A stretch of DNA of 33,914 bases, taken from positions 1-33,914 of the forward strand of contig JAIKXO010000132.1 in the NCBI GenBank assembly GCA_024684065.1, in the 5' to 3' direction. The DNA comes from Lachnospiraceae bacterium (GTDB lineage Bacteria > Bacillota_A > Clostridia > Lachnospirales > Lachnospiraceae). Of this stretch, positions 22,704 through 29,692 are shown one piece after another (the first letter of the stretch is position 1; each line of letters begins with the position of its first letter). A model generated the notes under the pieces. The model saw only the letters and a program-made list of their open reading frames with translations, did not search any database and was not told where the DNA came from. The translations under genes and the position numbers were made by a program.

Positions 22704-22726
22704 GTATATGGGGCAGTATATTTTTC

Positions 22727-23422
22727 ATGAAAAAGATAATGATCTCCGCCATGCAGAGCGGGAGCGGAAAGACAGTGGCCACCGCCCTCCTGGCGCTGAT
22801 GCTTAAGAAAGAGGATCTGAAGGTGCGGGTCGTCAAATGCGGGCCGGATTACATAGACCCGATCTTTCATAATACCGTTCTCTCCGATAATGAACCCGGA
22901 GGGTGCAATATAGACCTGTTTTTGCAGGGCAGGGAAAAAGCCCTTACAAATCTTAAAGGCCTTGCAGATGATACGGATATAGTCCTTTTGGAAGGGGTCA
23001 TGGGATTTTACGACGGGATCGCAGGGACATCGGAGAACAGCGCATGGGATATCGCTAAAGTTACCGATACACCGGTGATACTTGTCATAAGGCCTTCCGG
23101 AATAGGTCCCACTCTGTGCGCTCTCATAAAAGGAATGCTTTCATATAAAGAAAACAGTCATATAGCCGGGGTTCTCTTAAATGACTGCAGGGAGCCTCTT
23201 TACCGGTATCTGAAGCCGCTTATAGAGGAGGGGACCGGCCTTAAGGTTTTGGGATATTTGAAGCATTTTGAGGAGGCACGGATCGAAAGCAGGCATCTGG
23301 GGCTTTCCTCTGTTACAAAGAAGGATAAAGAGGGGCTTATGAACAGATTTGAAGAGCTGGCCCGTTTATCCGGTGAAACCGTAGATCTTTCGGAGGTTCT
23401 GGAGCTTGCAAAGGAAGGTTAA
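22727..23422 (+). CDS. cbiA: Cobyrinate a,c-diamide synthase, N-terminal ATP-binding half
   Basis: This 231-residue frame is the dethiobiotin-synthetase-like domain of CbiA, which activates the a and c side-chain carboxylates of cobyrinate with ATP. Visible motifs are the P-loop QSGSGKT (residues 10-16), KCGPDYIDPIFH, and EGVMGFYDG. The frame ends with LELAKEG and TAA at 23420-23422, exactly where the linker to the glutaminase domain normally continues. The second half lies in the +1 frame from 23423 onward. Removing one T (23420) would join the two halves as one normal-length protein. Only a weak ribosome binding site precedes the ATG. Confidence 0.85.
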   Translation: MKKIMISAMQSGSGKTVATALLALMLKKEDLKVRVVKCGPDYIDPIFHNTVLSDNEPGGCNIDLFLQGREKALTNLKGLADDTDIVLLEGVMGFYDGIAGTSENSAWDIAKVTDTPVILVIRPSGIGPTLCALIKGMLSYKENSHIAGVLLNDCREPLYRYLKPLIEEGTGLKVLGYLKHFEEARIESRHLGLSSVTKKDKEGLMNRFEELARLSGETVDLSEVLELAKEG

Positions 23423-24065
23423 GATCGCAGTTGCATATGATGACGCGTTCGGATTTTATTACAGGACCGGTCTTGAAGCTCTTAAAAAAGCAGGGGCAGA
23501 GCTTCTTTTTTTCAGCCCGATAGAGGATAAAGAGCTTCCTTCAGGGATATCCGGGCTCTATCTGGGAGGCGGATACCCGGAGCTTTTTTTAAAGGAGCTT
23601 TCCGAAAACAAAGGCATGAAGGGAAGCATTCTTTCGGCGTTAAATTCAGGGCTTCCGGCCGTTGCGGAGTGCGGAGGTTTTATGTATCTCCATTCCGGGA
23701 TATATGACGTTTCCGGAGAATATTATGAAATGACAGGCTTTATTGACGGAAGCGTTTATTATACCGGGGCTCTCAGGAGATTCGGATATGTATGGCTGAG
23801 CTCGGATAAGGATTCAATGCTTTTAAAAAAGGGTGAAAGGGTTCCGGCCCACGAGTTTCATTATTATGAAAGCACCGCTCCGGGCGGAGATTTTTATTCC
23901 ATAAAAGCCGGATCCGGGGCAGGCGCCGAAAAGAAAACGCCGATGGGCTATACTAACGGGGTCTTATATGCGGGCTTTCCCCATTTAGAGCTTTCGGGAG
24001 AGCTGCCGCTTGCCGGGAGATTTGTGGAAAGAGCTGAGGAGTATTCGGAAAATGAGCAGGCTTGA
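23406..24065 (+). CDS. cbiA: Cobyrinate a,c-diamide synthase, C-terminal glutaminase half (frameshifted)
   Basis: This frame carries the class I glutamine amidotransferase-like domain of CbiA. It begins in effect with KIAVAYDDAFGFYYRTGLE, and shows GLYLGGGYPEL, the nucleophile region AECGG (Cys89 from the TTG) and the AHEFHYYEST region near the end. The only upstream in-frame start is a TTG at 23406, which lacks a usable ribosome binding site. A good AAAGGAAGG lies within the overlap but has no in-frame start after it. So this half may be made by frameshifting, or the gene may be broken or mis-sequenced. It overlaps cobT by 14 bases. Confidence 0.8.
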   Translation: MQRKVKIAVAYDDAFGFYYRTGLEALKKAGAELLFFSPIEDKELPSGISGLYLGGGYPELFLKELSENKGMKGSILSALNSGLPAVAECGGFMYLHSGIYDVSGEYYEMTGFIDGSVYYTGALRRFGYVWLSSDKDSMLLKKGERVPAHEFHYYESTAPGGDFYSIKAGSGAGAEKKTPMGYTNGVLYAGFPHLELSGELPLAGRFVERAEEYSENEQA

Positions 24066-25206
24066 CGAGGTCCTGTCGGGAATTACCGAAAGAGACAAAA
24101 AAGCGTATCTGGCTTCAAAAGCAAAATGGGACAGCATCGCAAAGCCCCTGGGAAGTTTGGGGGCTTTCGAGGAGATGGTCTCTGAGATCGCGGCTCTTAG
24201 GGGAAGTGCCTCCGTCTGTGTCAATAAACCGGTTCTCCTTGTGTTTTGCGCGGATAACGGGGTTGTTAATGAGGGCGTGAGCCAGACGGGATCCGCGGTC
24301 ACCTTAAGCGTGATGAAGGCTCTCGGAAAAAGGGAAAGCACGGTATCCTTTATGGCGAAAGGTACCGGGTGCGAGGTCCTTCCTGTGGATGTCGGGGTTT
24401 TGGATGAAAATGAAGCCGGAGGTGACGGGGTAAGTCTTTCGGAGAGAGAGACAGGCACTCTTTCGGAGGTTCTTGGACCTTCGGAAAATGAAGAGGCGGG
24501 ACGTTTAAGGATCTTAAACAGAAGGATCATAAACGGTACCGGAGATATTTTCAAAATGCCGGCGATGACAGGGGATGACTGTGAAAGGGCGGTTATGGCC
24601 GGTATCGATCTGGTACAAGAGCTTAAGGAGCTCGGATATGACTGCATCCTTACAGGGGAGATGGGTATCGGCAATACCACGACATCGGCGGCTGTCGCCT
24701 CAGCGCTTACGGGAGAGGCGCCTGAGAGGTTTGTCGGAAGGGGTGCGGGGATTCCTTCAGATAAGCTTTCAAAGAAGCTGTCTGTAGTAAAAGAAGCTCT
24801 CAGGGTGAACAGGCCTGATGGAAAGGATCCCATAGATGTTATTTCAAAGGTCGGAGGACTTGATATCGCGGCGCTCTGCGGAGTGTTCCTCGGGGGAGCC
24901 CGTTACGGGATCCCGGTCATAATAGACGGCTATATAAGTTCGGTGGCGGCTCTGTGCGCATACAGGCTGAGCCCGCTTTCCGGGAAGGCTATGTTTGCGA
25001 GCCATATAAGCGCGGAAAGCGGAGGAGATTATCTGACCGGACTGCTAAAAAAGGACGCCGTGATCTCTGCGGGCATGTATTTAGGAGAAGGGAGCGGGGC
25101 GCTGATGCTTCTTTCGCTTCTTCAGAGAGTCCTTAATGTATACGAAAGCGGCCATGATTTCGGAAGGCTTGGGATCGAGCCTTATAAGAGGTTTCCGGAT
25201 GCTTAA
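24052..25206 (+). CDS. cobT: Nicotinate-nucleotide:dimethylbenzimidazole phosphoribosyltransferase
   Basis: This 384-residue enzyme makes alpha-ribazole phosphate, the lower-ligand nucleotide of cobalamin. Landmarks are KPLGSLG near the N-terminus, ADNGVVNEGVSQ, GEMGIGNTTTSAAVAS, and LGEGSGALML with the probable catalytic base Glu346. About 35 additional hydrophilic residues (NEAGGDGVSLSERETGTL and following) interrupt the region after PVDVGV, where typical CobT runs directly on; this explains the greater length. I start at the ATG at 24052, preceded by GAGGAG, overlapping cbiA. The 3' end overlaps cobU by 8 bases. Confidence 0.93.
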   Translation: MSRLDEVLSGITERDKKAYLASKAKWDSIAKPLGSLGAFEEMVSEIAALRGSASVCVNKPVLLVFCADNGVVNEGVSQTGSAVTLSVMKALGKRESTVSFMAKGTGCEVLPVDVGVLDENEAGGDGVSLSERETGTLSEVLGPSENEEAGRLRILNRRIINGTGDIFKMPAMTGDDCERAVMAGIDLVQELKELGYDCILTGEMGIGNTTTSAAVASALTGEAPERFVGRGAGIPSDKLSKKLSVVKEALRVNRPDGKDPIDVISKVGGLDIAALCGVFLGGARYGIPVIIDGYISSVAALCAYRLSPLSGKAMFASHISAESGGDYLTGLLKKDAVISAGMYLGEGSGALMLLSLLQRVLNVYESGHDFGRLGIEPYKRFPDA

Positions 25207-25948
25207 GCTTATCATAGGCGGGGCAGAAAGCGGAAAGAGCGCCTATGCCCAAAGACTTATCGAAACGGATCATCAGAGCTTTCAGAAGAGTTTTCAGAAG
25301 AGCTTTCAGAACGGCTTTCGAAAAAAAGCTGTAGGTTCAAATGAGCTCAGAGGGGAGCTTATCTATCTTGCGACGATGGACCTTCCAAAGGAACCGGGGG
25401 CTTTGGATCGAGAGAGCCTCGGAAGAATAGAAAGACATGTTAAAATGCGGGAAGGGAAGGGATACCGGCTGATCGAAAGACCCAAGGATCCGGGAGAGAC
25501 CGTTCATATGCTTTCCCCGGACAGCTTTGTGCTTATCGAAGATATAACAAATCTTTGCGCAAATGAAATGTTTCTCGGGGATCCGGATGACATGCTACAG
25601 GGAACCGGGCTGGCCGGTAAGACTGATGATGCAAAGGATACTGAAAACAGACGTTCGGATACGGCGGCTGTTGAGGGAAAGGATGCCGGGAGTGATAATT
25701 TTTATATAGACAGGCTGTCTGAAAAAATCGTATCCGGGATAGACATGATCTGTAAACAGTGCAGGGAGGCGGTTGCAGTGACCGGAGAATTATGTTCTGA
25801 CGGGATACTGTATGAAAAAGAGACCGTTCTGTATCTTAAGCTTCTTTCAAGGGTGAATTATGAGCTTGCCCGCAGGGCAGACTATGTTGCGGAAATAGTC
25901 TGCGGTCTCGCGAATGTGATAAAAGACGAAACAGACGGGACTTGCTGA
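25199..25948 (+). CDS. cobU: Adenosylcobinamide kinase / guanylyltransferase with insertions
   Basis: This 249-residue protein would phosphorylate adenosylcobinamide and attach GMP, activating it for joining to alpha-ribazole. The P-loop GGAESGKS (residues 7-14) and the IERHVKMREGKGYRLIE region match CobU, and ARRADYVAEIVCGLANVIK matches its C-terminus. It is longer than usual because of two inserts: a Ser-Phe-Gln-Lys repeat after residue 26, and a hydrophilic stretch of about 40 residues after about 135 (TDDAKDTENRRSDTAAVEG). The usual TNEVGxG motif near the end reads TGELCSDG, so activity may differ. Its start overlaps cobT. Confidence 0.82.
   Translation: MLKLIIGGAESGKSAYAQRLIETDHQSFQKSFQKSFQNGFRKKAVGSNELRGELIYLATMDLPKEPGALDRESLGRIERHVKMREGKGYRLIERPKDPGETVHMLSPDSFVLIEDITNLCANEMFLGDPDDMLQGTGLAGKTDDAKDTENRRSDTAAVEGKDAGSDNFYIDRLSEKIVSGIDMICKQCREAVAVTGELCSDGILYEKETVLYLKLLSRVNYELARRADYVAEIVCGLANVIKDETDGTC
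25277..25320 (+). repeat. 12-bp tandem repeats in cobU
   Basis: Three 12-bp units of the form AGCTTTCAGAAG at 25277-25312, with a degenerate fourth, encode SFQK-SFQK-SFQN-GF. They keep the reading frame and lie just after the P-loop helix. Confidence 0.85.
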
Positions 25949-25978
25949 GAAAGCCCCGTTATCGATAAATACGCAGGT

Positions 25979-26764
25979 ATGATAATAAAGTCCATTATTA
26001 TTGCTTTTTCAACATATTCGATAGTTCCTATGCCGCAAGTCAGATGGGAAAAGGAAAACATGCGTTTCTCCATGTGCGCGTTCCCTCTGATCGGCATATT
26101 GACCGGAGCTGTCATGTGGCTGTTCTGCAGTTTTTGCGTGAAACTGTCGTTTCCGGATATCTTAAGAGCCGCAGGTCTTACCCTGATACCGGTATGGATA
26201 AGCGGAGGCATTCATCTGGACGGTTATCTTGATGTAAGTGATGCTCTTGCAAGCAGGGGAGATATAAAGAAAAGGCTTGCTATCCTTAAGGATCCCGGTA
26301 TCGGAGCTTTTGCGGCGATAAGGCTTGTCTGTCTTATGATCACGGAACTTGCTTTATGGGCATCCTGTCCCGAAGCTATGTATGATCCCGTTCTTACAAT
26401 GCTTATCTTTGTTTTCAGCAGATGCCTGTCAGGACTTTCGGTGCTTACCTTTAAATTTACCGAAGGATCAACGATGGCTTCAATGTTTTCGGATTCAGGA
26501 AGAGCGGAGGGCAGGGCTGCCCGGATAGTCCAGCTGTGTGAGTGTGTTATCGCGGCCGTGCTGCTTTGCCTTAAGGGAATGAGAGGAGCAGCCTGCATAG
26601 TAACAGCTGTTATCATATTTTTGTATTATAAATATATGTCGGAAAAGAAATTCGGAGGTCTGAACGGCGATCAGGCCGGGTGGTTTCTGACTGTTTCAGA
26701 AGCCTGGATGATAGCTGTCACCTGTCTGTTGCCTGCGGCAGCCCGGATTGGCGGTGTTTTATGA
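25979..26764 (+). CDS. cobS: Cobalamin (5'-phosphate) synthase
   Basis: This 261-residue membrane protein joins GDP-cobinamide with alpha-ribazole (phosphate) to close the nucleotide loop. Diagnostic is SGGIHLDGYLDVSDAL (residues 75-90), which carries the metal-binding aspartates, with KRLAILKDPGIGAFA shortly after. Several hydrophobic helices follow (about 110-130, 135-155, 180-220, 240-258). Length is normal. The ribosome binding site is weak (GCAGG). The TGA overlaps the ATG of the next gene, indicating coupled translation with the CobU-like protein. Confidence 0.92.
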   Translation: MIIKSIIIAFSTYSIVPMPQVRWEKENMRFSMCAFPLIGILTGAVMWLFCSFCVKLSFPDILRAAGLTLIPVWISGGIHLDGYLDVSDALASRGDIKKRLAILKDPGIGAFAAIRLVCLMITELALWASCPEAMYDPVLTMLIFVFSRCLSGLSVLTFKFTEGSTMASMFSDSGRAEGRAARIVQLCECVIAAVLLCLKGMRGAACIVTAVIIFLYYKYMSEKKFGGLNGDQAGWFLTVSEAWMIAVTCLLPAAARIGGVL

Positions 26765-27108
26765 TACTTGTTATTGGTCCGAGGTTTTCTTATAAGAAAA
26801 AGTTCATTATGGAAAAGCTTGGAATGAGCGAGGAAGAGTGGAGCTCAGAGTGTGTTTCGGAAGCGCAGGAGCTTGTGAGAGACAGCATGACGGACGCCCG
26901 GTTTTTAGAGCTTGTCCTTGAGCTTTCAAAAAAAAAGGCCGTGACCGTTTCGGAGACCGGTTCCGGAGTGGTTCCCATGGATAAAGAGGAAAGACTGTTC
27001 CGCGAACGGGCGGGAAAACTGTCCCTTATGCTGGCCGAAGAAGCGGAGGAAGTATTCAGGGTTGTGTGCGGCCTGCCACAGAAGCTGAAGGGACAGGAAA
27101 ATATCTAA
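26761..27108 (+). CDS. Degenerate CobU-like protein
   Basis: This 115-residue protein starts MILVIGPRFSYKKK where CobU has a GGxxSGKS P-loop, so the ATP-binding motif is not conserved. Its C-terminal half (SETGSGVVPMDKEERLFRE, then LAEEAEEVFRVVCGLP) matches the CobU end better than the real CobU upstream does, including the ETGSGVVP stretch the latter lacks. It lacks the middle region of CobU. It overlaps cobS by four bases (ATGA). It may complement the altered C-terminus of the upstream CobU, or be a decaying paralogue. Activity on its own is unlikely. Confidence 0.6.
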   Translation: MILVIGPRFSYKKKFIMEKLGMSEEEWSSECVSEAQELVRDSMTDARFLELVLELSKKKAVTVSETGSGVVPMDKEERLFRERAGKLSLMLAEEAEEVFRVVCGLPQKLKGQENI

Positions 27109-27221
27109 GGAAAAACTGATTAAATCAGTTTTTCCTTAAAATAGATGCGCACAAACGCGCAAAGGAAGGGGCTTCGCCCTGCGCATTTGGCGCGGGAAAC
27201 GCTTTGATCAGCGTTTCCCTA
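27107..27221. repeat. Cluster of palindromes after the CobU-like gene
   Basis: Three structures lie together. A perfect palindrome AAGGAAAAACTGATT/AATCAGTTTTTCCTT at 27108-27138 starts at the stop codon. A compound structure with ATGCGC/GCGCAT outer arms and a GGGC-TTCG-CCC core lies at 27146-27188. GGGAAACGCT..AGCGTTTCCC lies at 27193-27219. The first and third belong to the family seen after metK and at 21901. Confidence 0.75.
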
Positions 27222-27264
27222 AAAATCCCGGCACGGGATGTAGCCGGGGAATCGATGCTTTTCA

Positions 27265-28374
27265 ATGGATCGGATCGTGCATATGGATACTGGTTGTATA
27301 ATTTTTCTTTGCCTGGTACCTTTTATCTCATATATACTTGACCTGTTTTTAGGTGAACCTTCTTTATTGATTCATCCCGTGGTTATTATGGGAAGAGCGA
27401 TAAGCTTTTTAGAAGGAAAGCTCAGAGGCGTATCCGCAAAGACTGTTCAGGGGGAGAAAAGAGCCGGTTTGTTTACGGTTTTGATCATGCTCCTTGGAAC
27501 ACTGTCGGTTACATGTGGAATATATTGCATCATAATCGTACTTTCAGGAACGAACGGGCTTATGATCCTGATCCTTATCGATGCCTTTTGGGGTTTTCAG
27601 ACTATAGCCGTAAAGAGCATGCTGTCGGAAAGCAGGAATGTATATGAGAAGCTTTCGGGCAAGGGCCTTGAAGAAGCAAGGAAGGCTGTGGGGCGGATAG
27701 TGGGAAGGGATACCACAGAGCTTTCGGAAGCCGGGGTAGTAAGGGCGGCGATAGAGAGCGTTGCGGAAAGCTTTTCTGACGGAGCTGCAGCTCCCATGCT
27801 CTATCTGGCCGTTATGGGAGCTCCTTTTGCAATGGCATATAAAGCGGTTAATACCATGGACAGCATGATAGGCTATAAAAATGAACGGTATATAAACTAC
27901 GGGAGGGCCGCGGCAAGGCTTGATGATGTAGCAAATTTTATTCCGTCGAGAGCCGCTGCCCTTATGATCATCATTGCTTCCTGTATCTGCGGATTAAGGG
28001 GGGCACGACAGGCTGCCTCCGATTCAGTTCTGTCAGGACGCGATCACTATGAAAAAAACAGCCAAAGCGTAAAGACATCCGGCAGCAGGGCGTTCCTTAT
28101 TTGGAAACGGGACAGGCTTAACCATGAAAGTCCTAATTCGGCCCAGACTGAGTCGGCAATGTCCGGCGCTTTAGGGGTGAGGCTCGGAGGAGGGGCTTTC
28201 TATTTCGGTGAGTATCATGATAAGCCGGTCATAGGAGGAGAATTTCCGGAGCCGGCAGCTTCTGATATTCTCCGGGCGAACCGGGTTTTTCTTACGGCTT
28301 CTCTTATTCTGGTCATCATTTGTGTTTTGTTAAGGACGACGGTAATAATGCTTTTAAAGCAGCTTGTTTTCTGA
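27265..28374 (+). CDS. cbiB: Adenosylcobinamide-phosphate synthase
   Basis: This 369-residue membrane protein attaches aminopropanol phosphate to adenosylcobyric acid. Landmarks are DLFLGEPSLLIHPVVIMGR near the N-terminus, DTTELSEAGVVRAAIESVAE, AYKAVNTMDSMIGYKNERY and GALGVRLGG. It has about five hydrophobic helices. A short hydrophilic extension (about residues 253-275) precedes the RDRLNHESPNSAQTE motif compared with other CbiB. The start is uncertain: the ATG at 27265 has only a weak GGGGAA upstream, and an ATG at 27283 is also in frame. CobD, which supplies its amino-alcohol substrate, is encoded just downstream. Confidence 0.92.
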   Translation: MDRIVHMDTGCIIFLCLVPFISYILDLFLGEPSLLIHPVVIMGRAISFLEGKLRGVSAKTVQGEKRAGLFTVLIMLLGTLSVTCGIYCIIIVLSGTNGLMILILIDAFWGFQTIAVKSMLSESRNVYEKLSGKGLEEARKAVGRIVGRDTTELSEAGVVRAAIESVAESFSDGAAAPMLYLAVMGAPFAMAYKAVNTMDSMIGYKNERYINYGRAAARLDDVANFIPSRAAALMIIIASCICGLRGARQAASDSVLSGRDHYEKNSQSVKTSGSRAFLIWKRDRLNHESPNSAQTESAMSGALGVRLGGGAFYFGEYHDKPVIGGEFPEPAASDILRANRVFLTASLILVIICVLLRTTVIMLLKQLVF

Positions 28375-28598
28375 CGGCGAACGGCATTATCCGGAACATA
28401 TTTATTCGTCTGGATATTTGCGTAAACGCCGGTTAAAGTCGGAAATCAAATTGTTCTGCGGGCAATGAGCCGGGTGCGCAAGCCTGCCTGTCCATCCGGC
28501 AAATGTTACGAGGATCTGATACCAGTAGTTTGCTGCGCACAGCAATTTTTACACCGTAACTTGCCGCGTGGTATCTGATTGAAAACAGGGTGAAAATT
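28375..28598 (+). promoter_or_regulatory. Structured leader before cobD
   Basis: This 224-base spacer contains CGGCAA-GTTACG (28497-28510) pairing with CGTAAC-TTGCCG (28555-28566), and ATCTGATACCA (28514-28524) nearly pairing with TGGTATCTGAT (28569-28579). Between these arms sits the TTGCTG/CAGCAA hairpin followed by TTTTT (28530-28550), an intrinsic terminator pattern. GAGCCGGG and GCCTGCC at about 28468-28490 vaguely recall the B12 box, but the rest of the cobalamin riboswitch is not recognisable. Confidence 0.45.
28530..28550 (+). terminator. Intrinsic terminator inside the cobD leader
   Basis: TTGCTG-CGCA-CAGCAA is followed directly by five T residues. It could end the cbiB transcript or act as an attenuator for cobD. 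It lies within larger inverted repeats that could form a competing structure. Confidence 0.6.
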
Positions 28599-29663
28599 AT
28601 GAACCTTCACGGCGGATACTTTCCCGGGGATATAACAGGATATCTGGACTTTTCCGCAAATATCGCCCCTTTCGGGATGCCTGAAAAGGTAAAGGAGGCT
28701 GCAAAGGAAGCGGTCGGGCTTTCACACCGGTATCCGGATCCGCATTGTTTAAGGCTCAGGGAAGCCATCGCTGAAAAATATGCGTCCGGTCCGGAAAACG
28801 TGATCTGCGGAAACGGCGCCGCCGATCTTATCTACAGGATCGCCGGTGCTCTGAGGGAAAACCTCAAAAGGGCGCTTATAATCGAGCCGGCTTTTACGGA
28901 ATATGAAAGGGCGCTTAAGCTTTACGGGGCAGAGGTCAGCCATTTTGTGCAGGAAAACGGCAATATTGCAGATTGTCTTGAACATATAAGGAATTCCGAT
29001 ATAGATATTGTTTTCATCGCAAATCCTTCGAATCCTAAAGGTATCCTCACTGACCGCAATGACCTTGAAAAACTGTCCGCTGTATGTGCTGAGAAACGGA
29101 TCATTCTGGTTATTGATGAATGTTTTATGGAATTCGTAGAGGACTGCCGGGAATATTCGATGTCCGGATGCTTAAATGAATATACCCTGGTCCTTAACGC
29201 ATTTACAAAGCTCTATGCAATGCCGGGTTTGAGATTAGGATATATCATAGGGAAAAATCCCGTTCTCTTAAAAAAGATCGATGAAGAAAGACAGCCCTGG
29301 GTTATTTCTACGCCGGCTTACGAGGCGGGGCTTGCGGCGCTTAAGCTTTCAGACGAAGAGTACAGGCTTCCTCTGGTTAAATATATTGCGGCCCGGAGAG
29401 AATTTCTTCGGAAGGAATTGAAAGAGATCGGTTTTGATGAAATAAGCGGTACGGCAAATTATCTTTTCTTCAGATCCGAAATAACTGACCTGAAAGAGAG
29501 AATGCTTTCCGGGAAGATAATAATACGCGACTGTTCTGATTATTACGGGCTTTGTAAGGGCTGCTACAGGATCGCGGTCCTTGGGGATGAGGAAAACAGA
29601 AGGCTTATCGATGCTTTTAAGCTTTCGATCCTGCAGAGCGCAGATCAGATTGTACAGGTATAA
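28599..29663 (+). CDS. cobD: Threonine-phosphate decarboxylase-like aminotransferase-fold enzyme
   Basis: This 354-residue PLP enzyme of the HisC/CobD group starts MNLHGG. It has CGNGAADLIYRI, NPSNPKG, IDECFMEF and the PLP-lysine region FTKLYAMPGLRLGY with Lys204. In cobalamin synthesis CobD decarboxylates threonine phosphate to the aminopropanol phosphate used by CbiB, and the position between cbiB and cbiP supports that role over histidinol-phosphate aminotransferase. I use the ATG at 28599, six bases from AGGGTG, rather than the GTG at 28590. Transcription may depend on the leader and hairpins upstream. Confidence 0.88.
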   Translation: MNLHGGYFPGDITGYLDFSANIAPFGMPEKVKEAAKEAVGLSHRYPDPHCLRLREAIAEKYASGPENVICGNGAADLIYRIAGALRENLKRALIIEPAFTEYERALKLYGAEVSHFVQENGNIADCLEHIRNSDIDIVFIANPSNPKGILTDRNDLEKLSAVCAEKRIILVIDECFMEFVEDCREYSMSGCLNEYTLVLNAFTKLYAMPGLRLGYIIGKNPVLLKKIDEERQPWVISTPAYEAGLAALKLSDEEYRLPLVKYIAARREFLRKELKEIGFDEISGTANYLFFRSEITDLKERMLSGKIIIRDCSDYYGLCKGCYRIAVLGDEENRRLIDAFKLSILQSADQIVQV

Positions 29664-29687
29664 AAACCTTTTCAACAGAAAAGAGGG
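29654..29687 (+). repeat. Diverged relative of the SD-bearing repeat before cbiP
   Basis: ACAGGTATAAAAACCTTTTCAACAG then AAAAGAGGGTG precedes the cbiP ATG. It matches the 3' part of the repeat (AAAAACC, TTTTCAA, AG, GAGG) but lacks the GGGGC arm. CTTTT could pair with AAAAG next to the ribosome binding site. Relationship is suggestive only. Confidence 0.35.
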
Positions 29688-29692
29688 TGTAA

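Noticed and set aside
22563..22726. Cobalamin riboswitch before cbiA
   Set aside because: I looked for the conserved GGTG..A..TCC, CCGCAACTG and B12-box elements and found none in order; only a perfect hairpin is present.
23400..23430. Firm call of programmed frameshifting in cbiA
   Set aside because: The P-site codon GGT would slip onto GTT with poor pairing, so an ordinary indel, a sequencing error or a true two-chain enzyme remain as likely. Reported as a finding only.
23985..24833. 282-codon open frame on the minus strand over cobT
   Set aside because: It lies entirely opposite a well-supported cobT with overlapping operon neighbours on the plus strand, has Ser/Pro-rich low-complexity content and no plausible family motif.
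26224..26616. 130-codon minus-strand frame over cobS
   Set aside because: Antisense shadow of the CobS gene, which carries its diagnostic GGIHLDGYLD motif in the plus frame.
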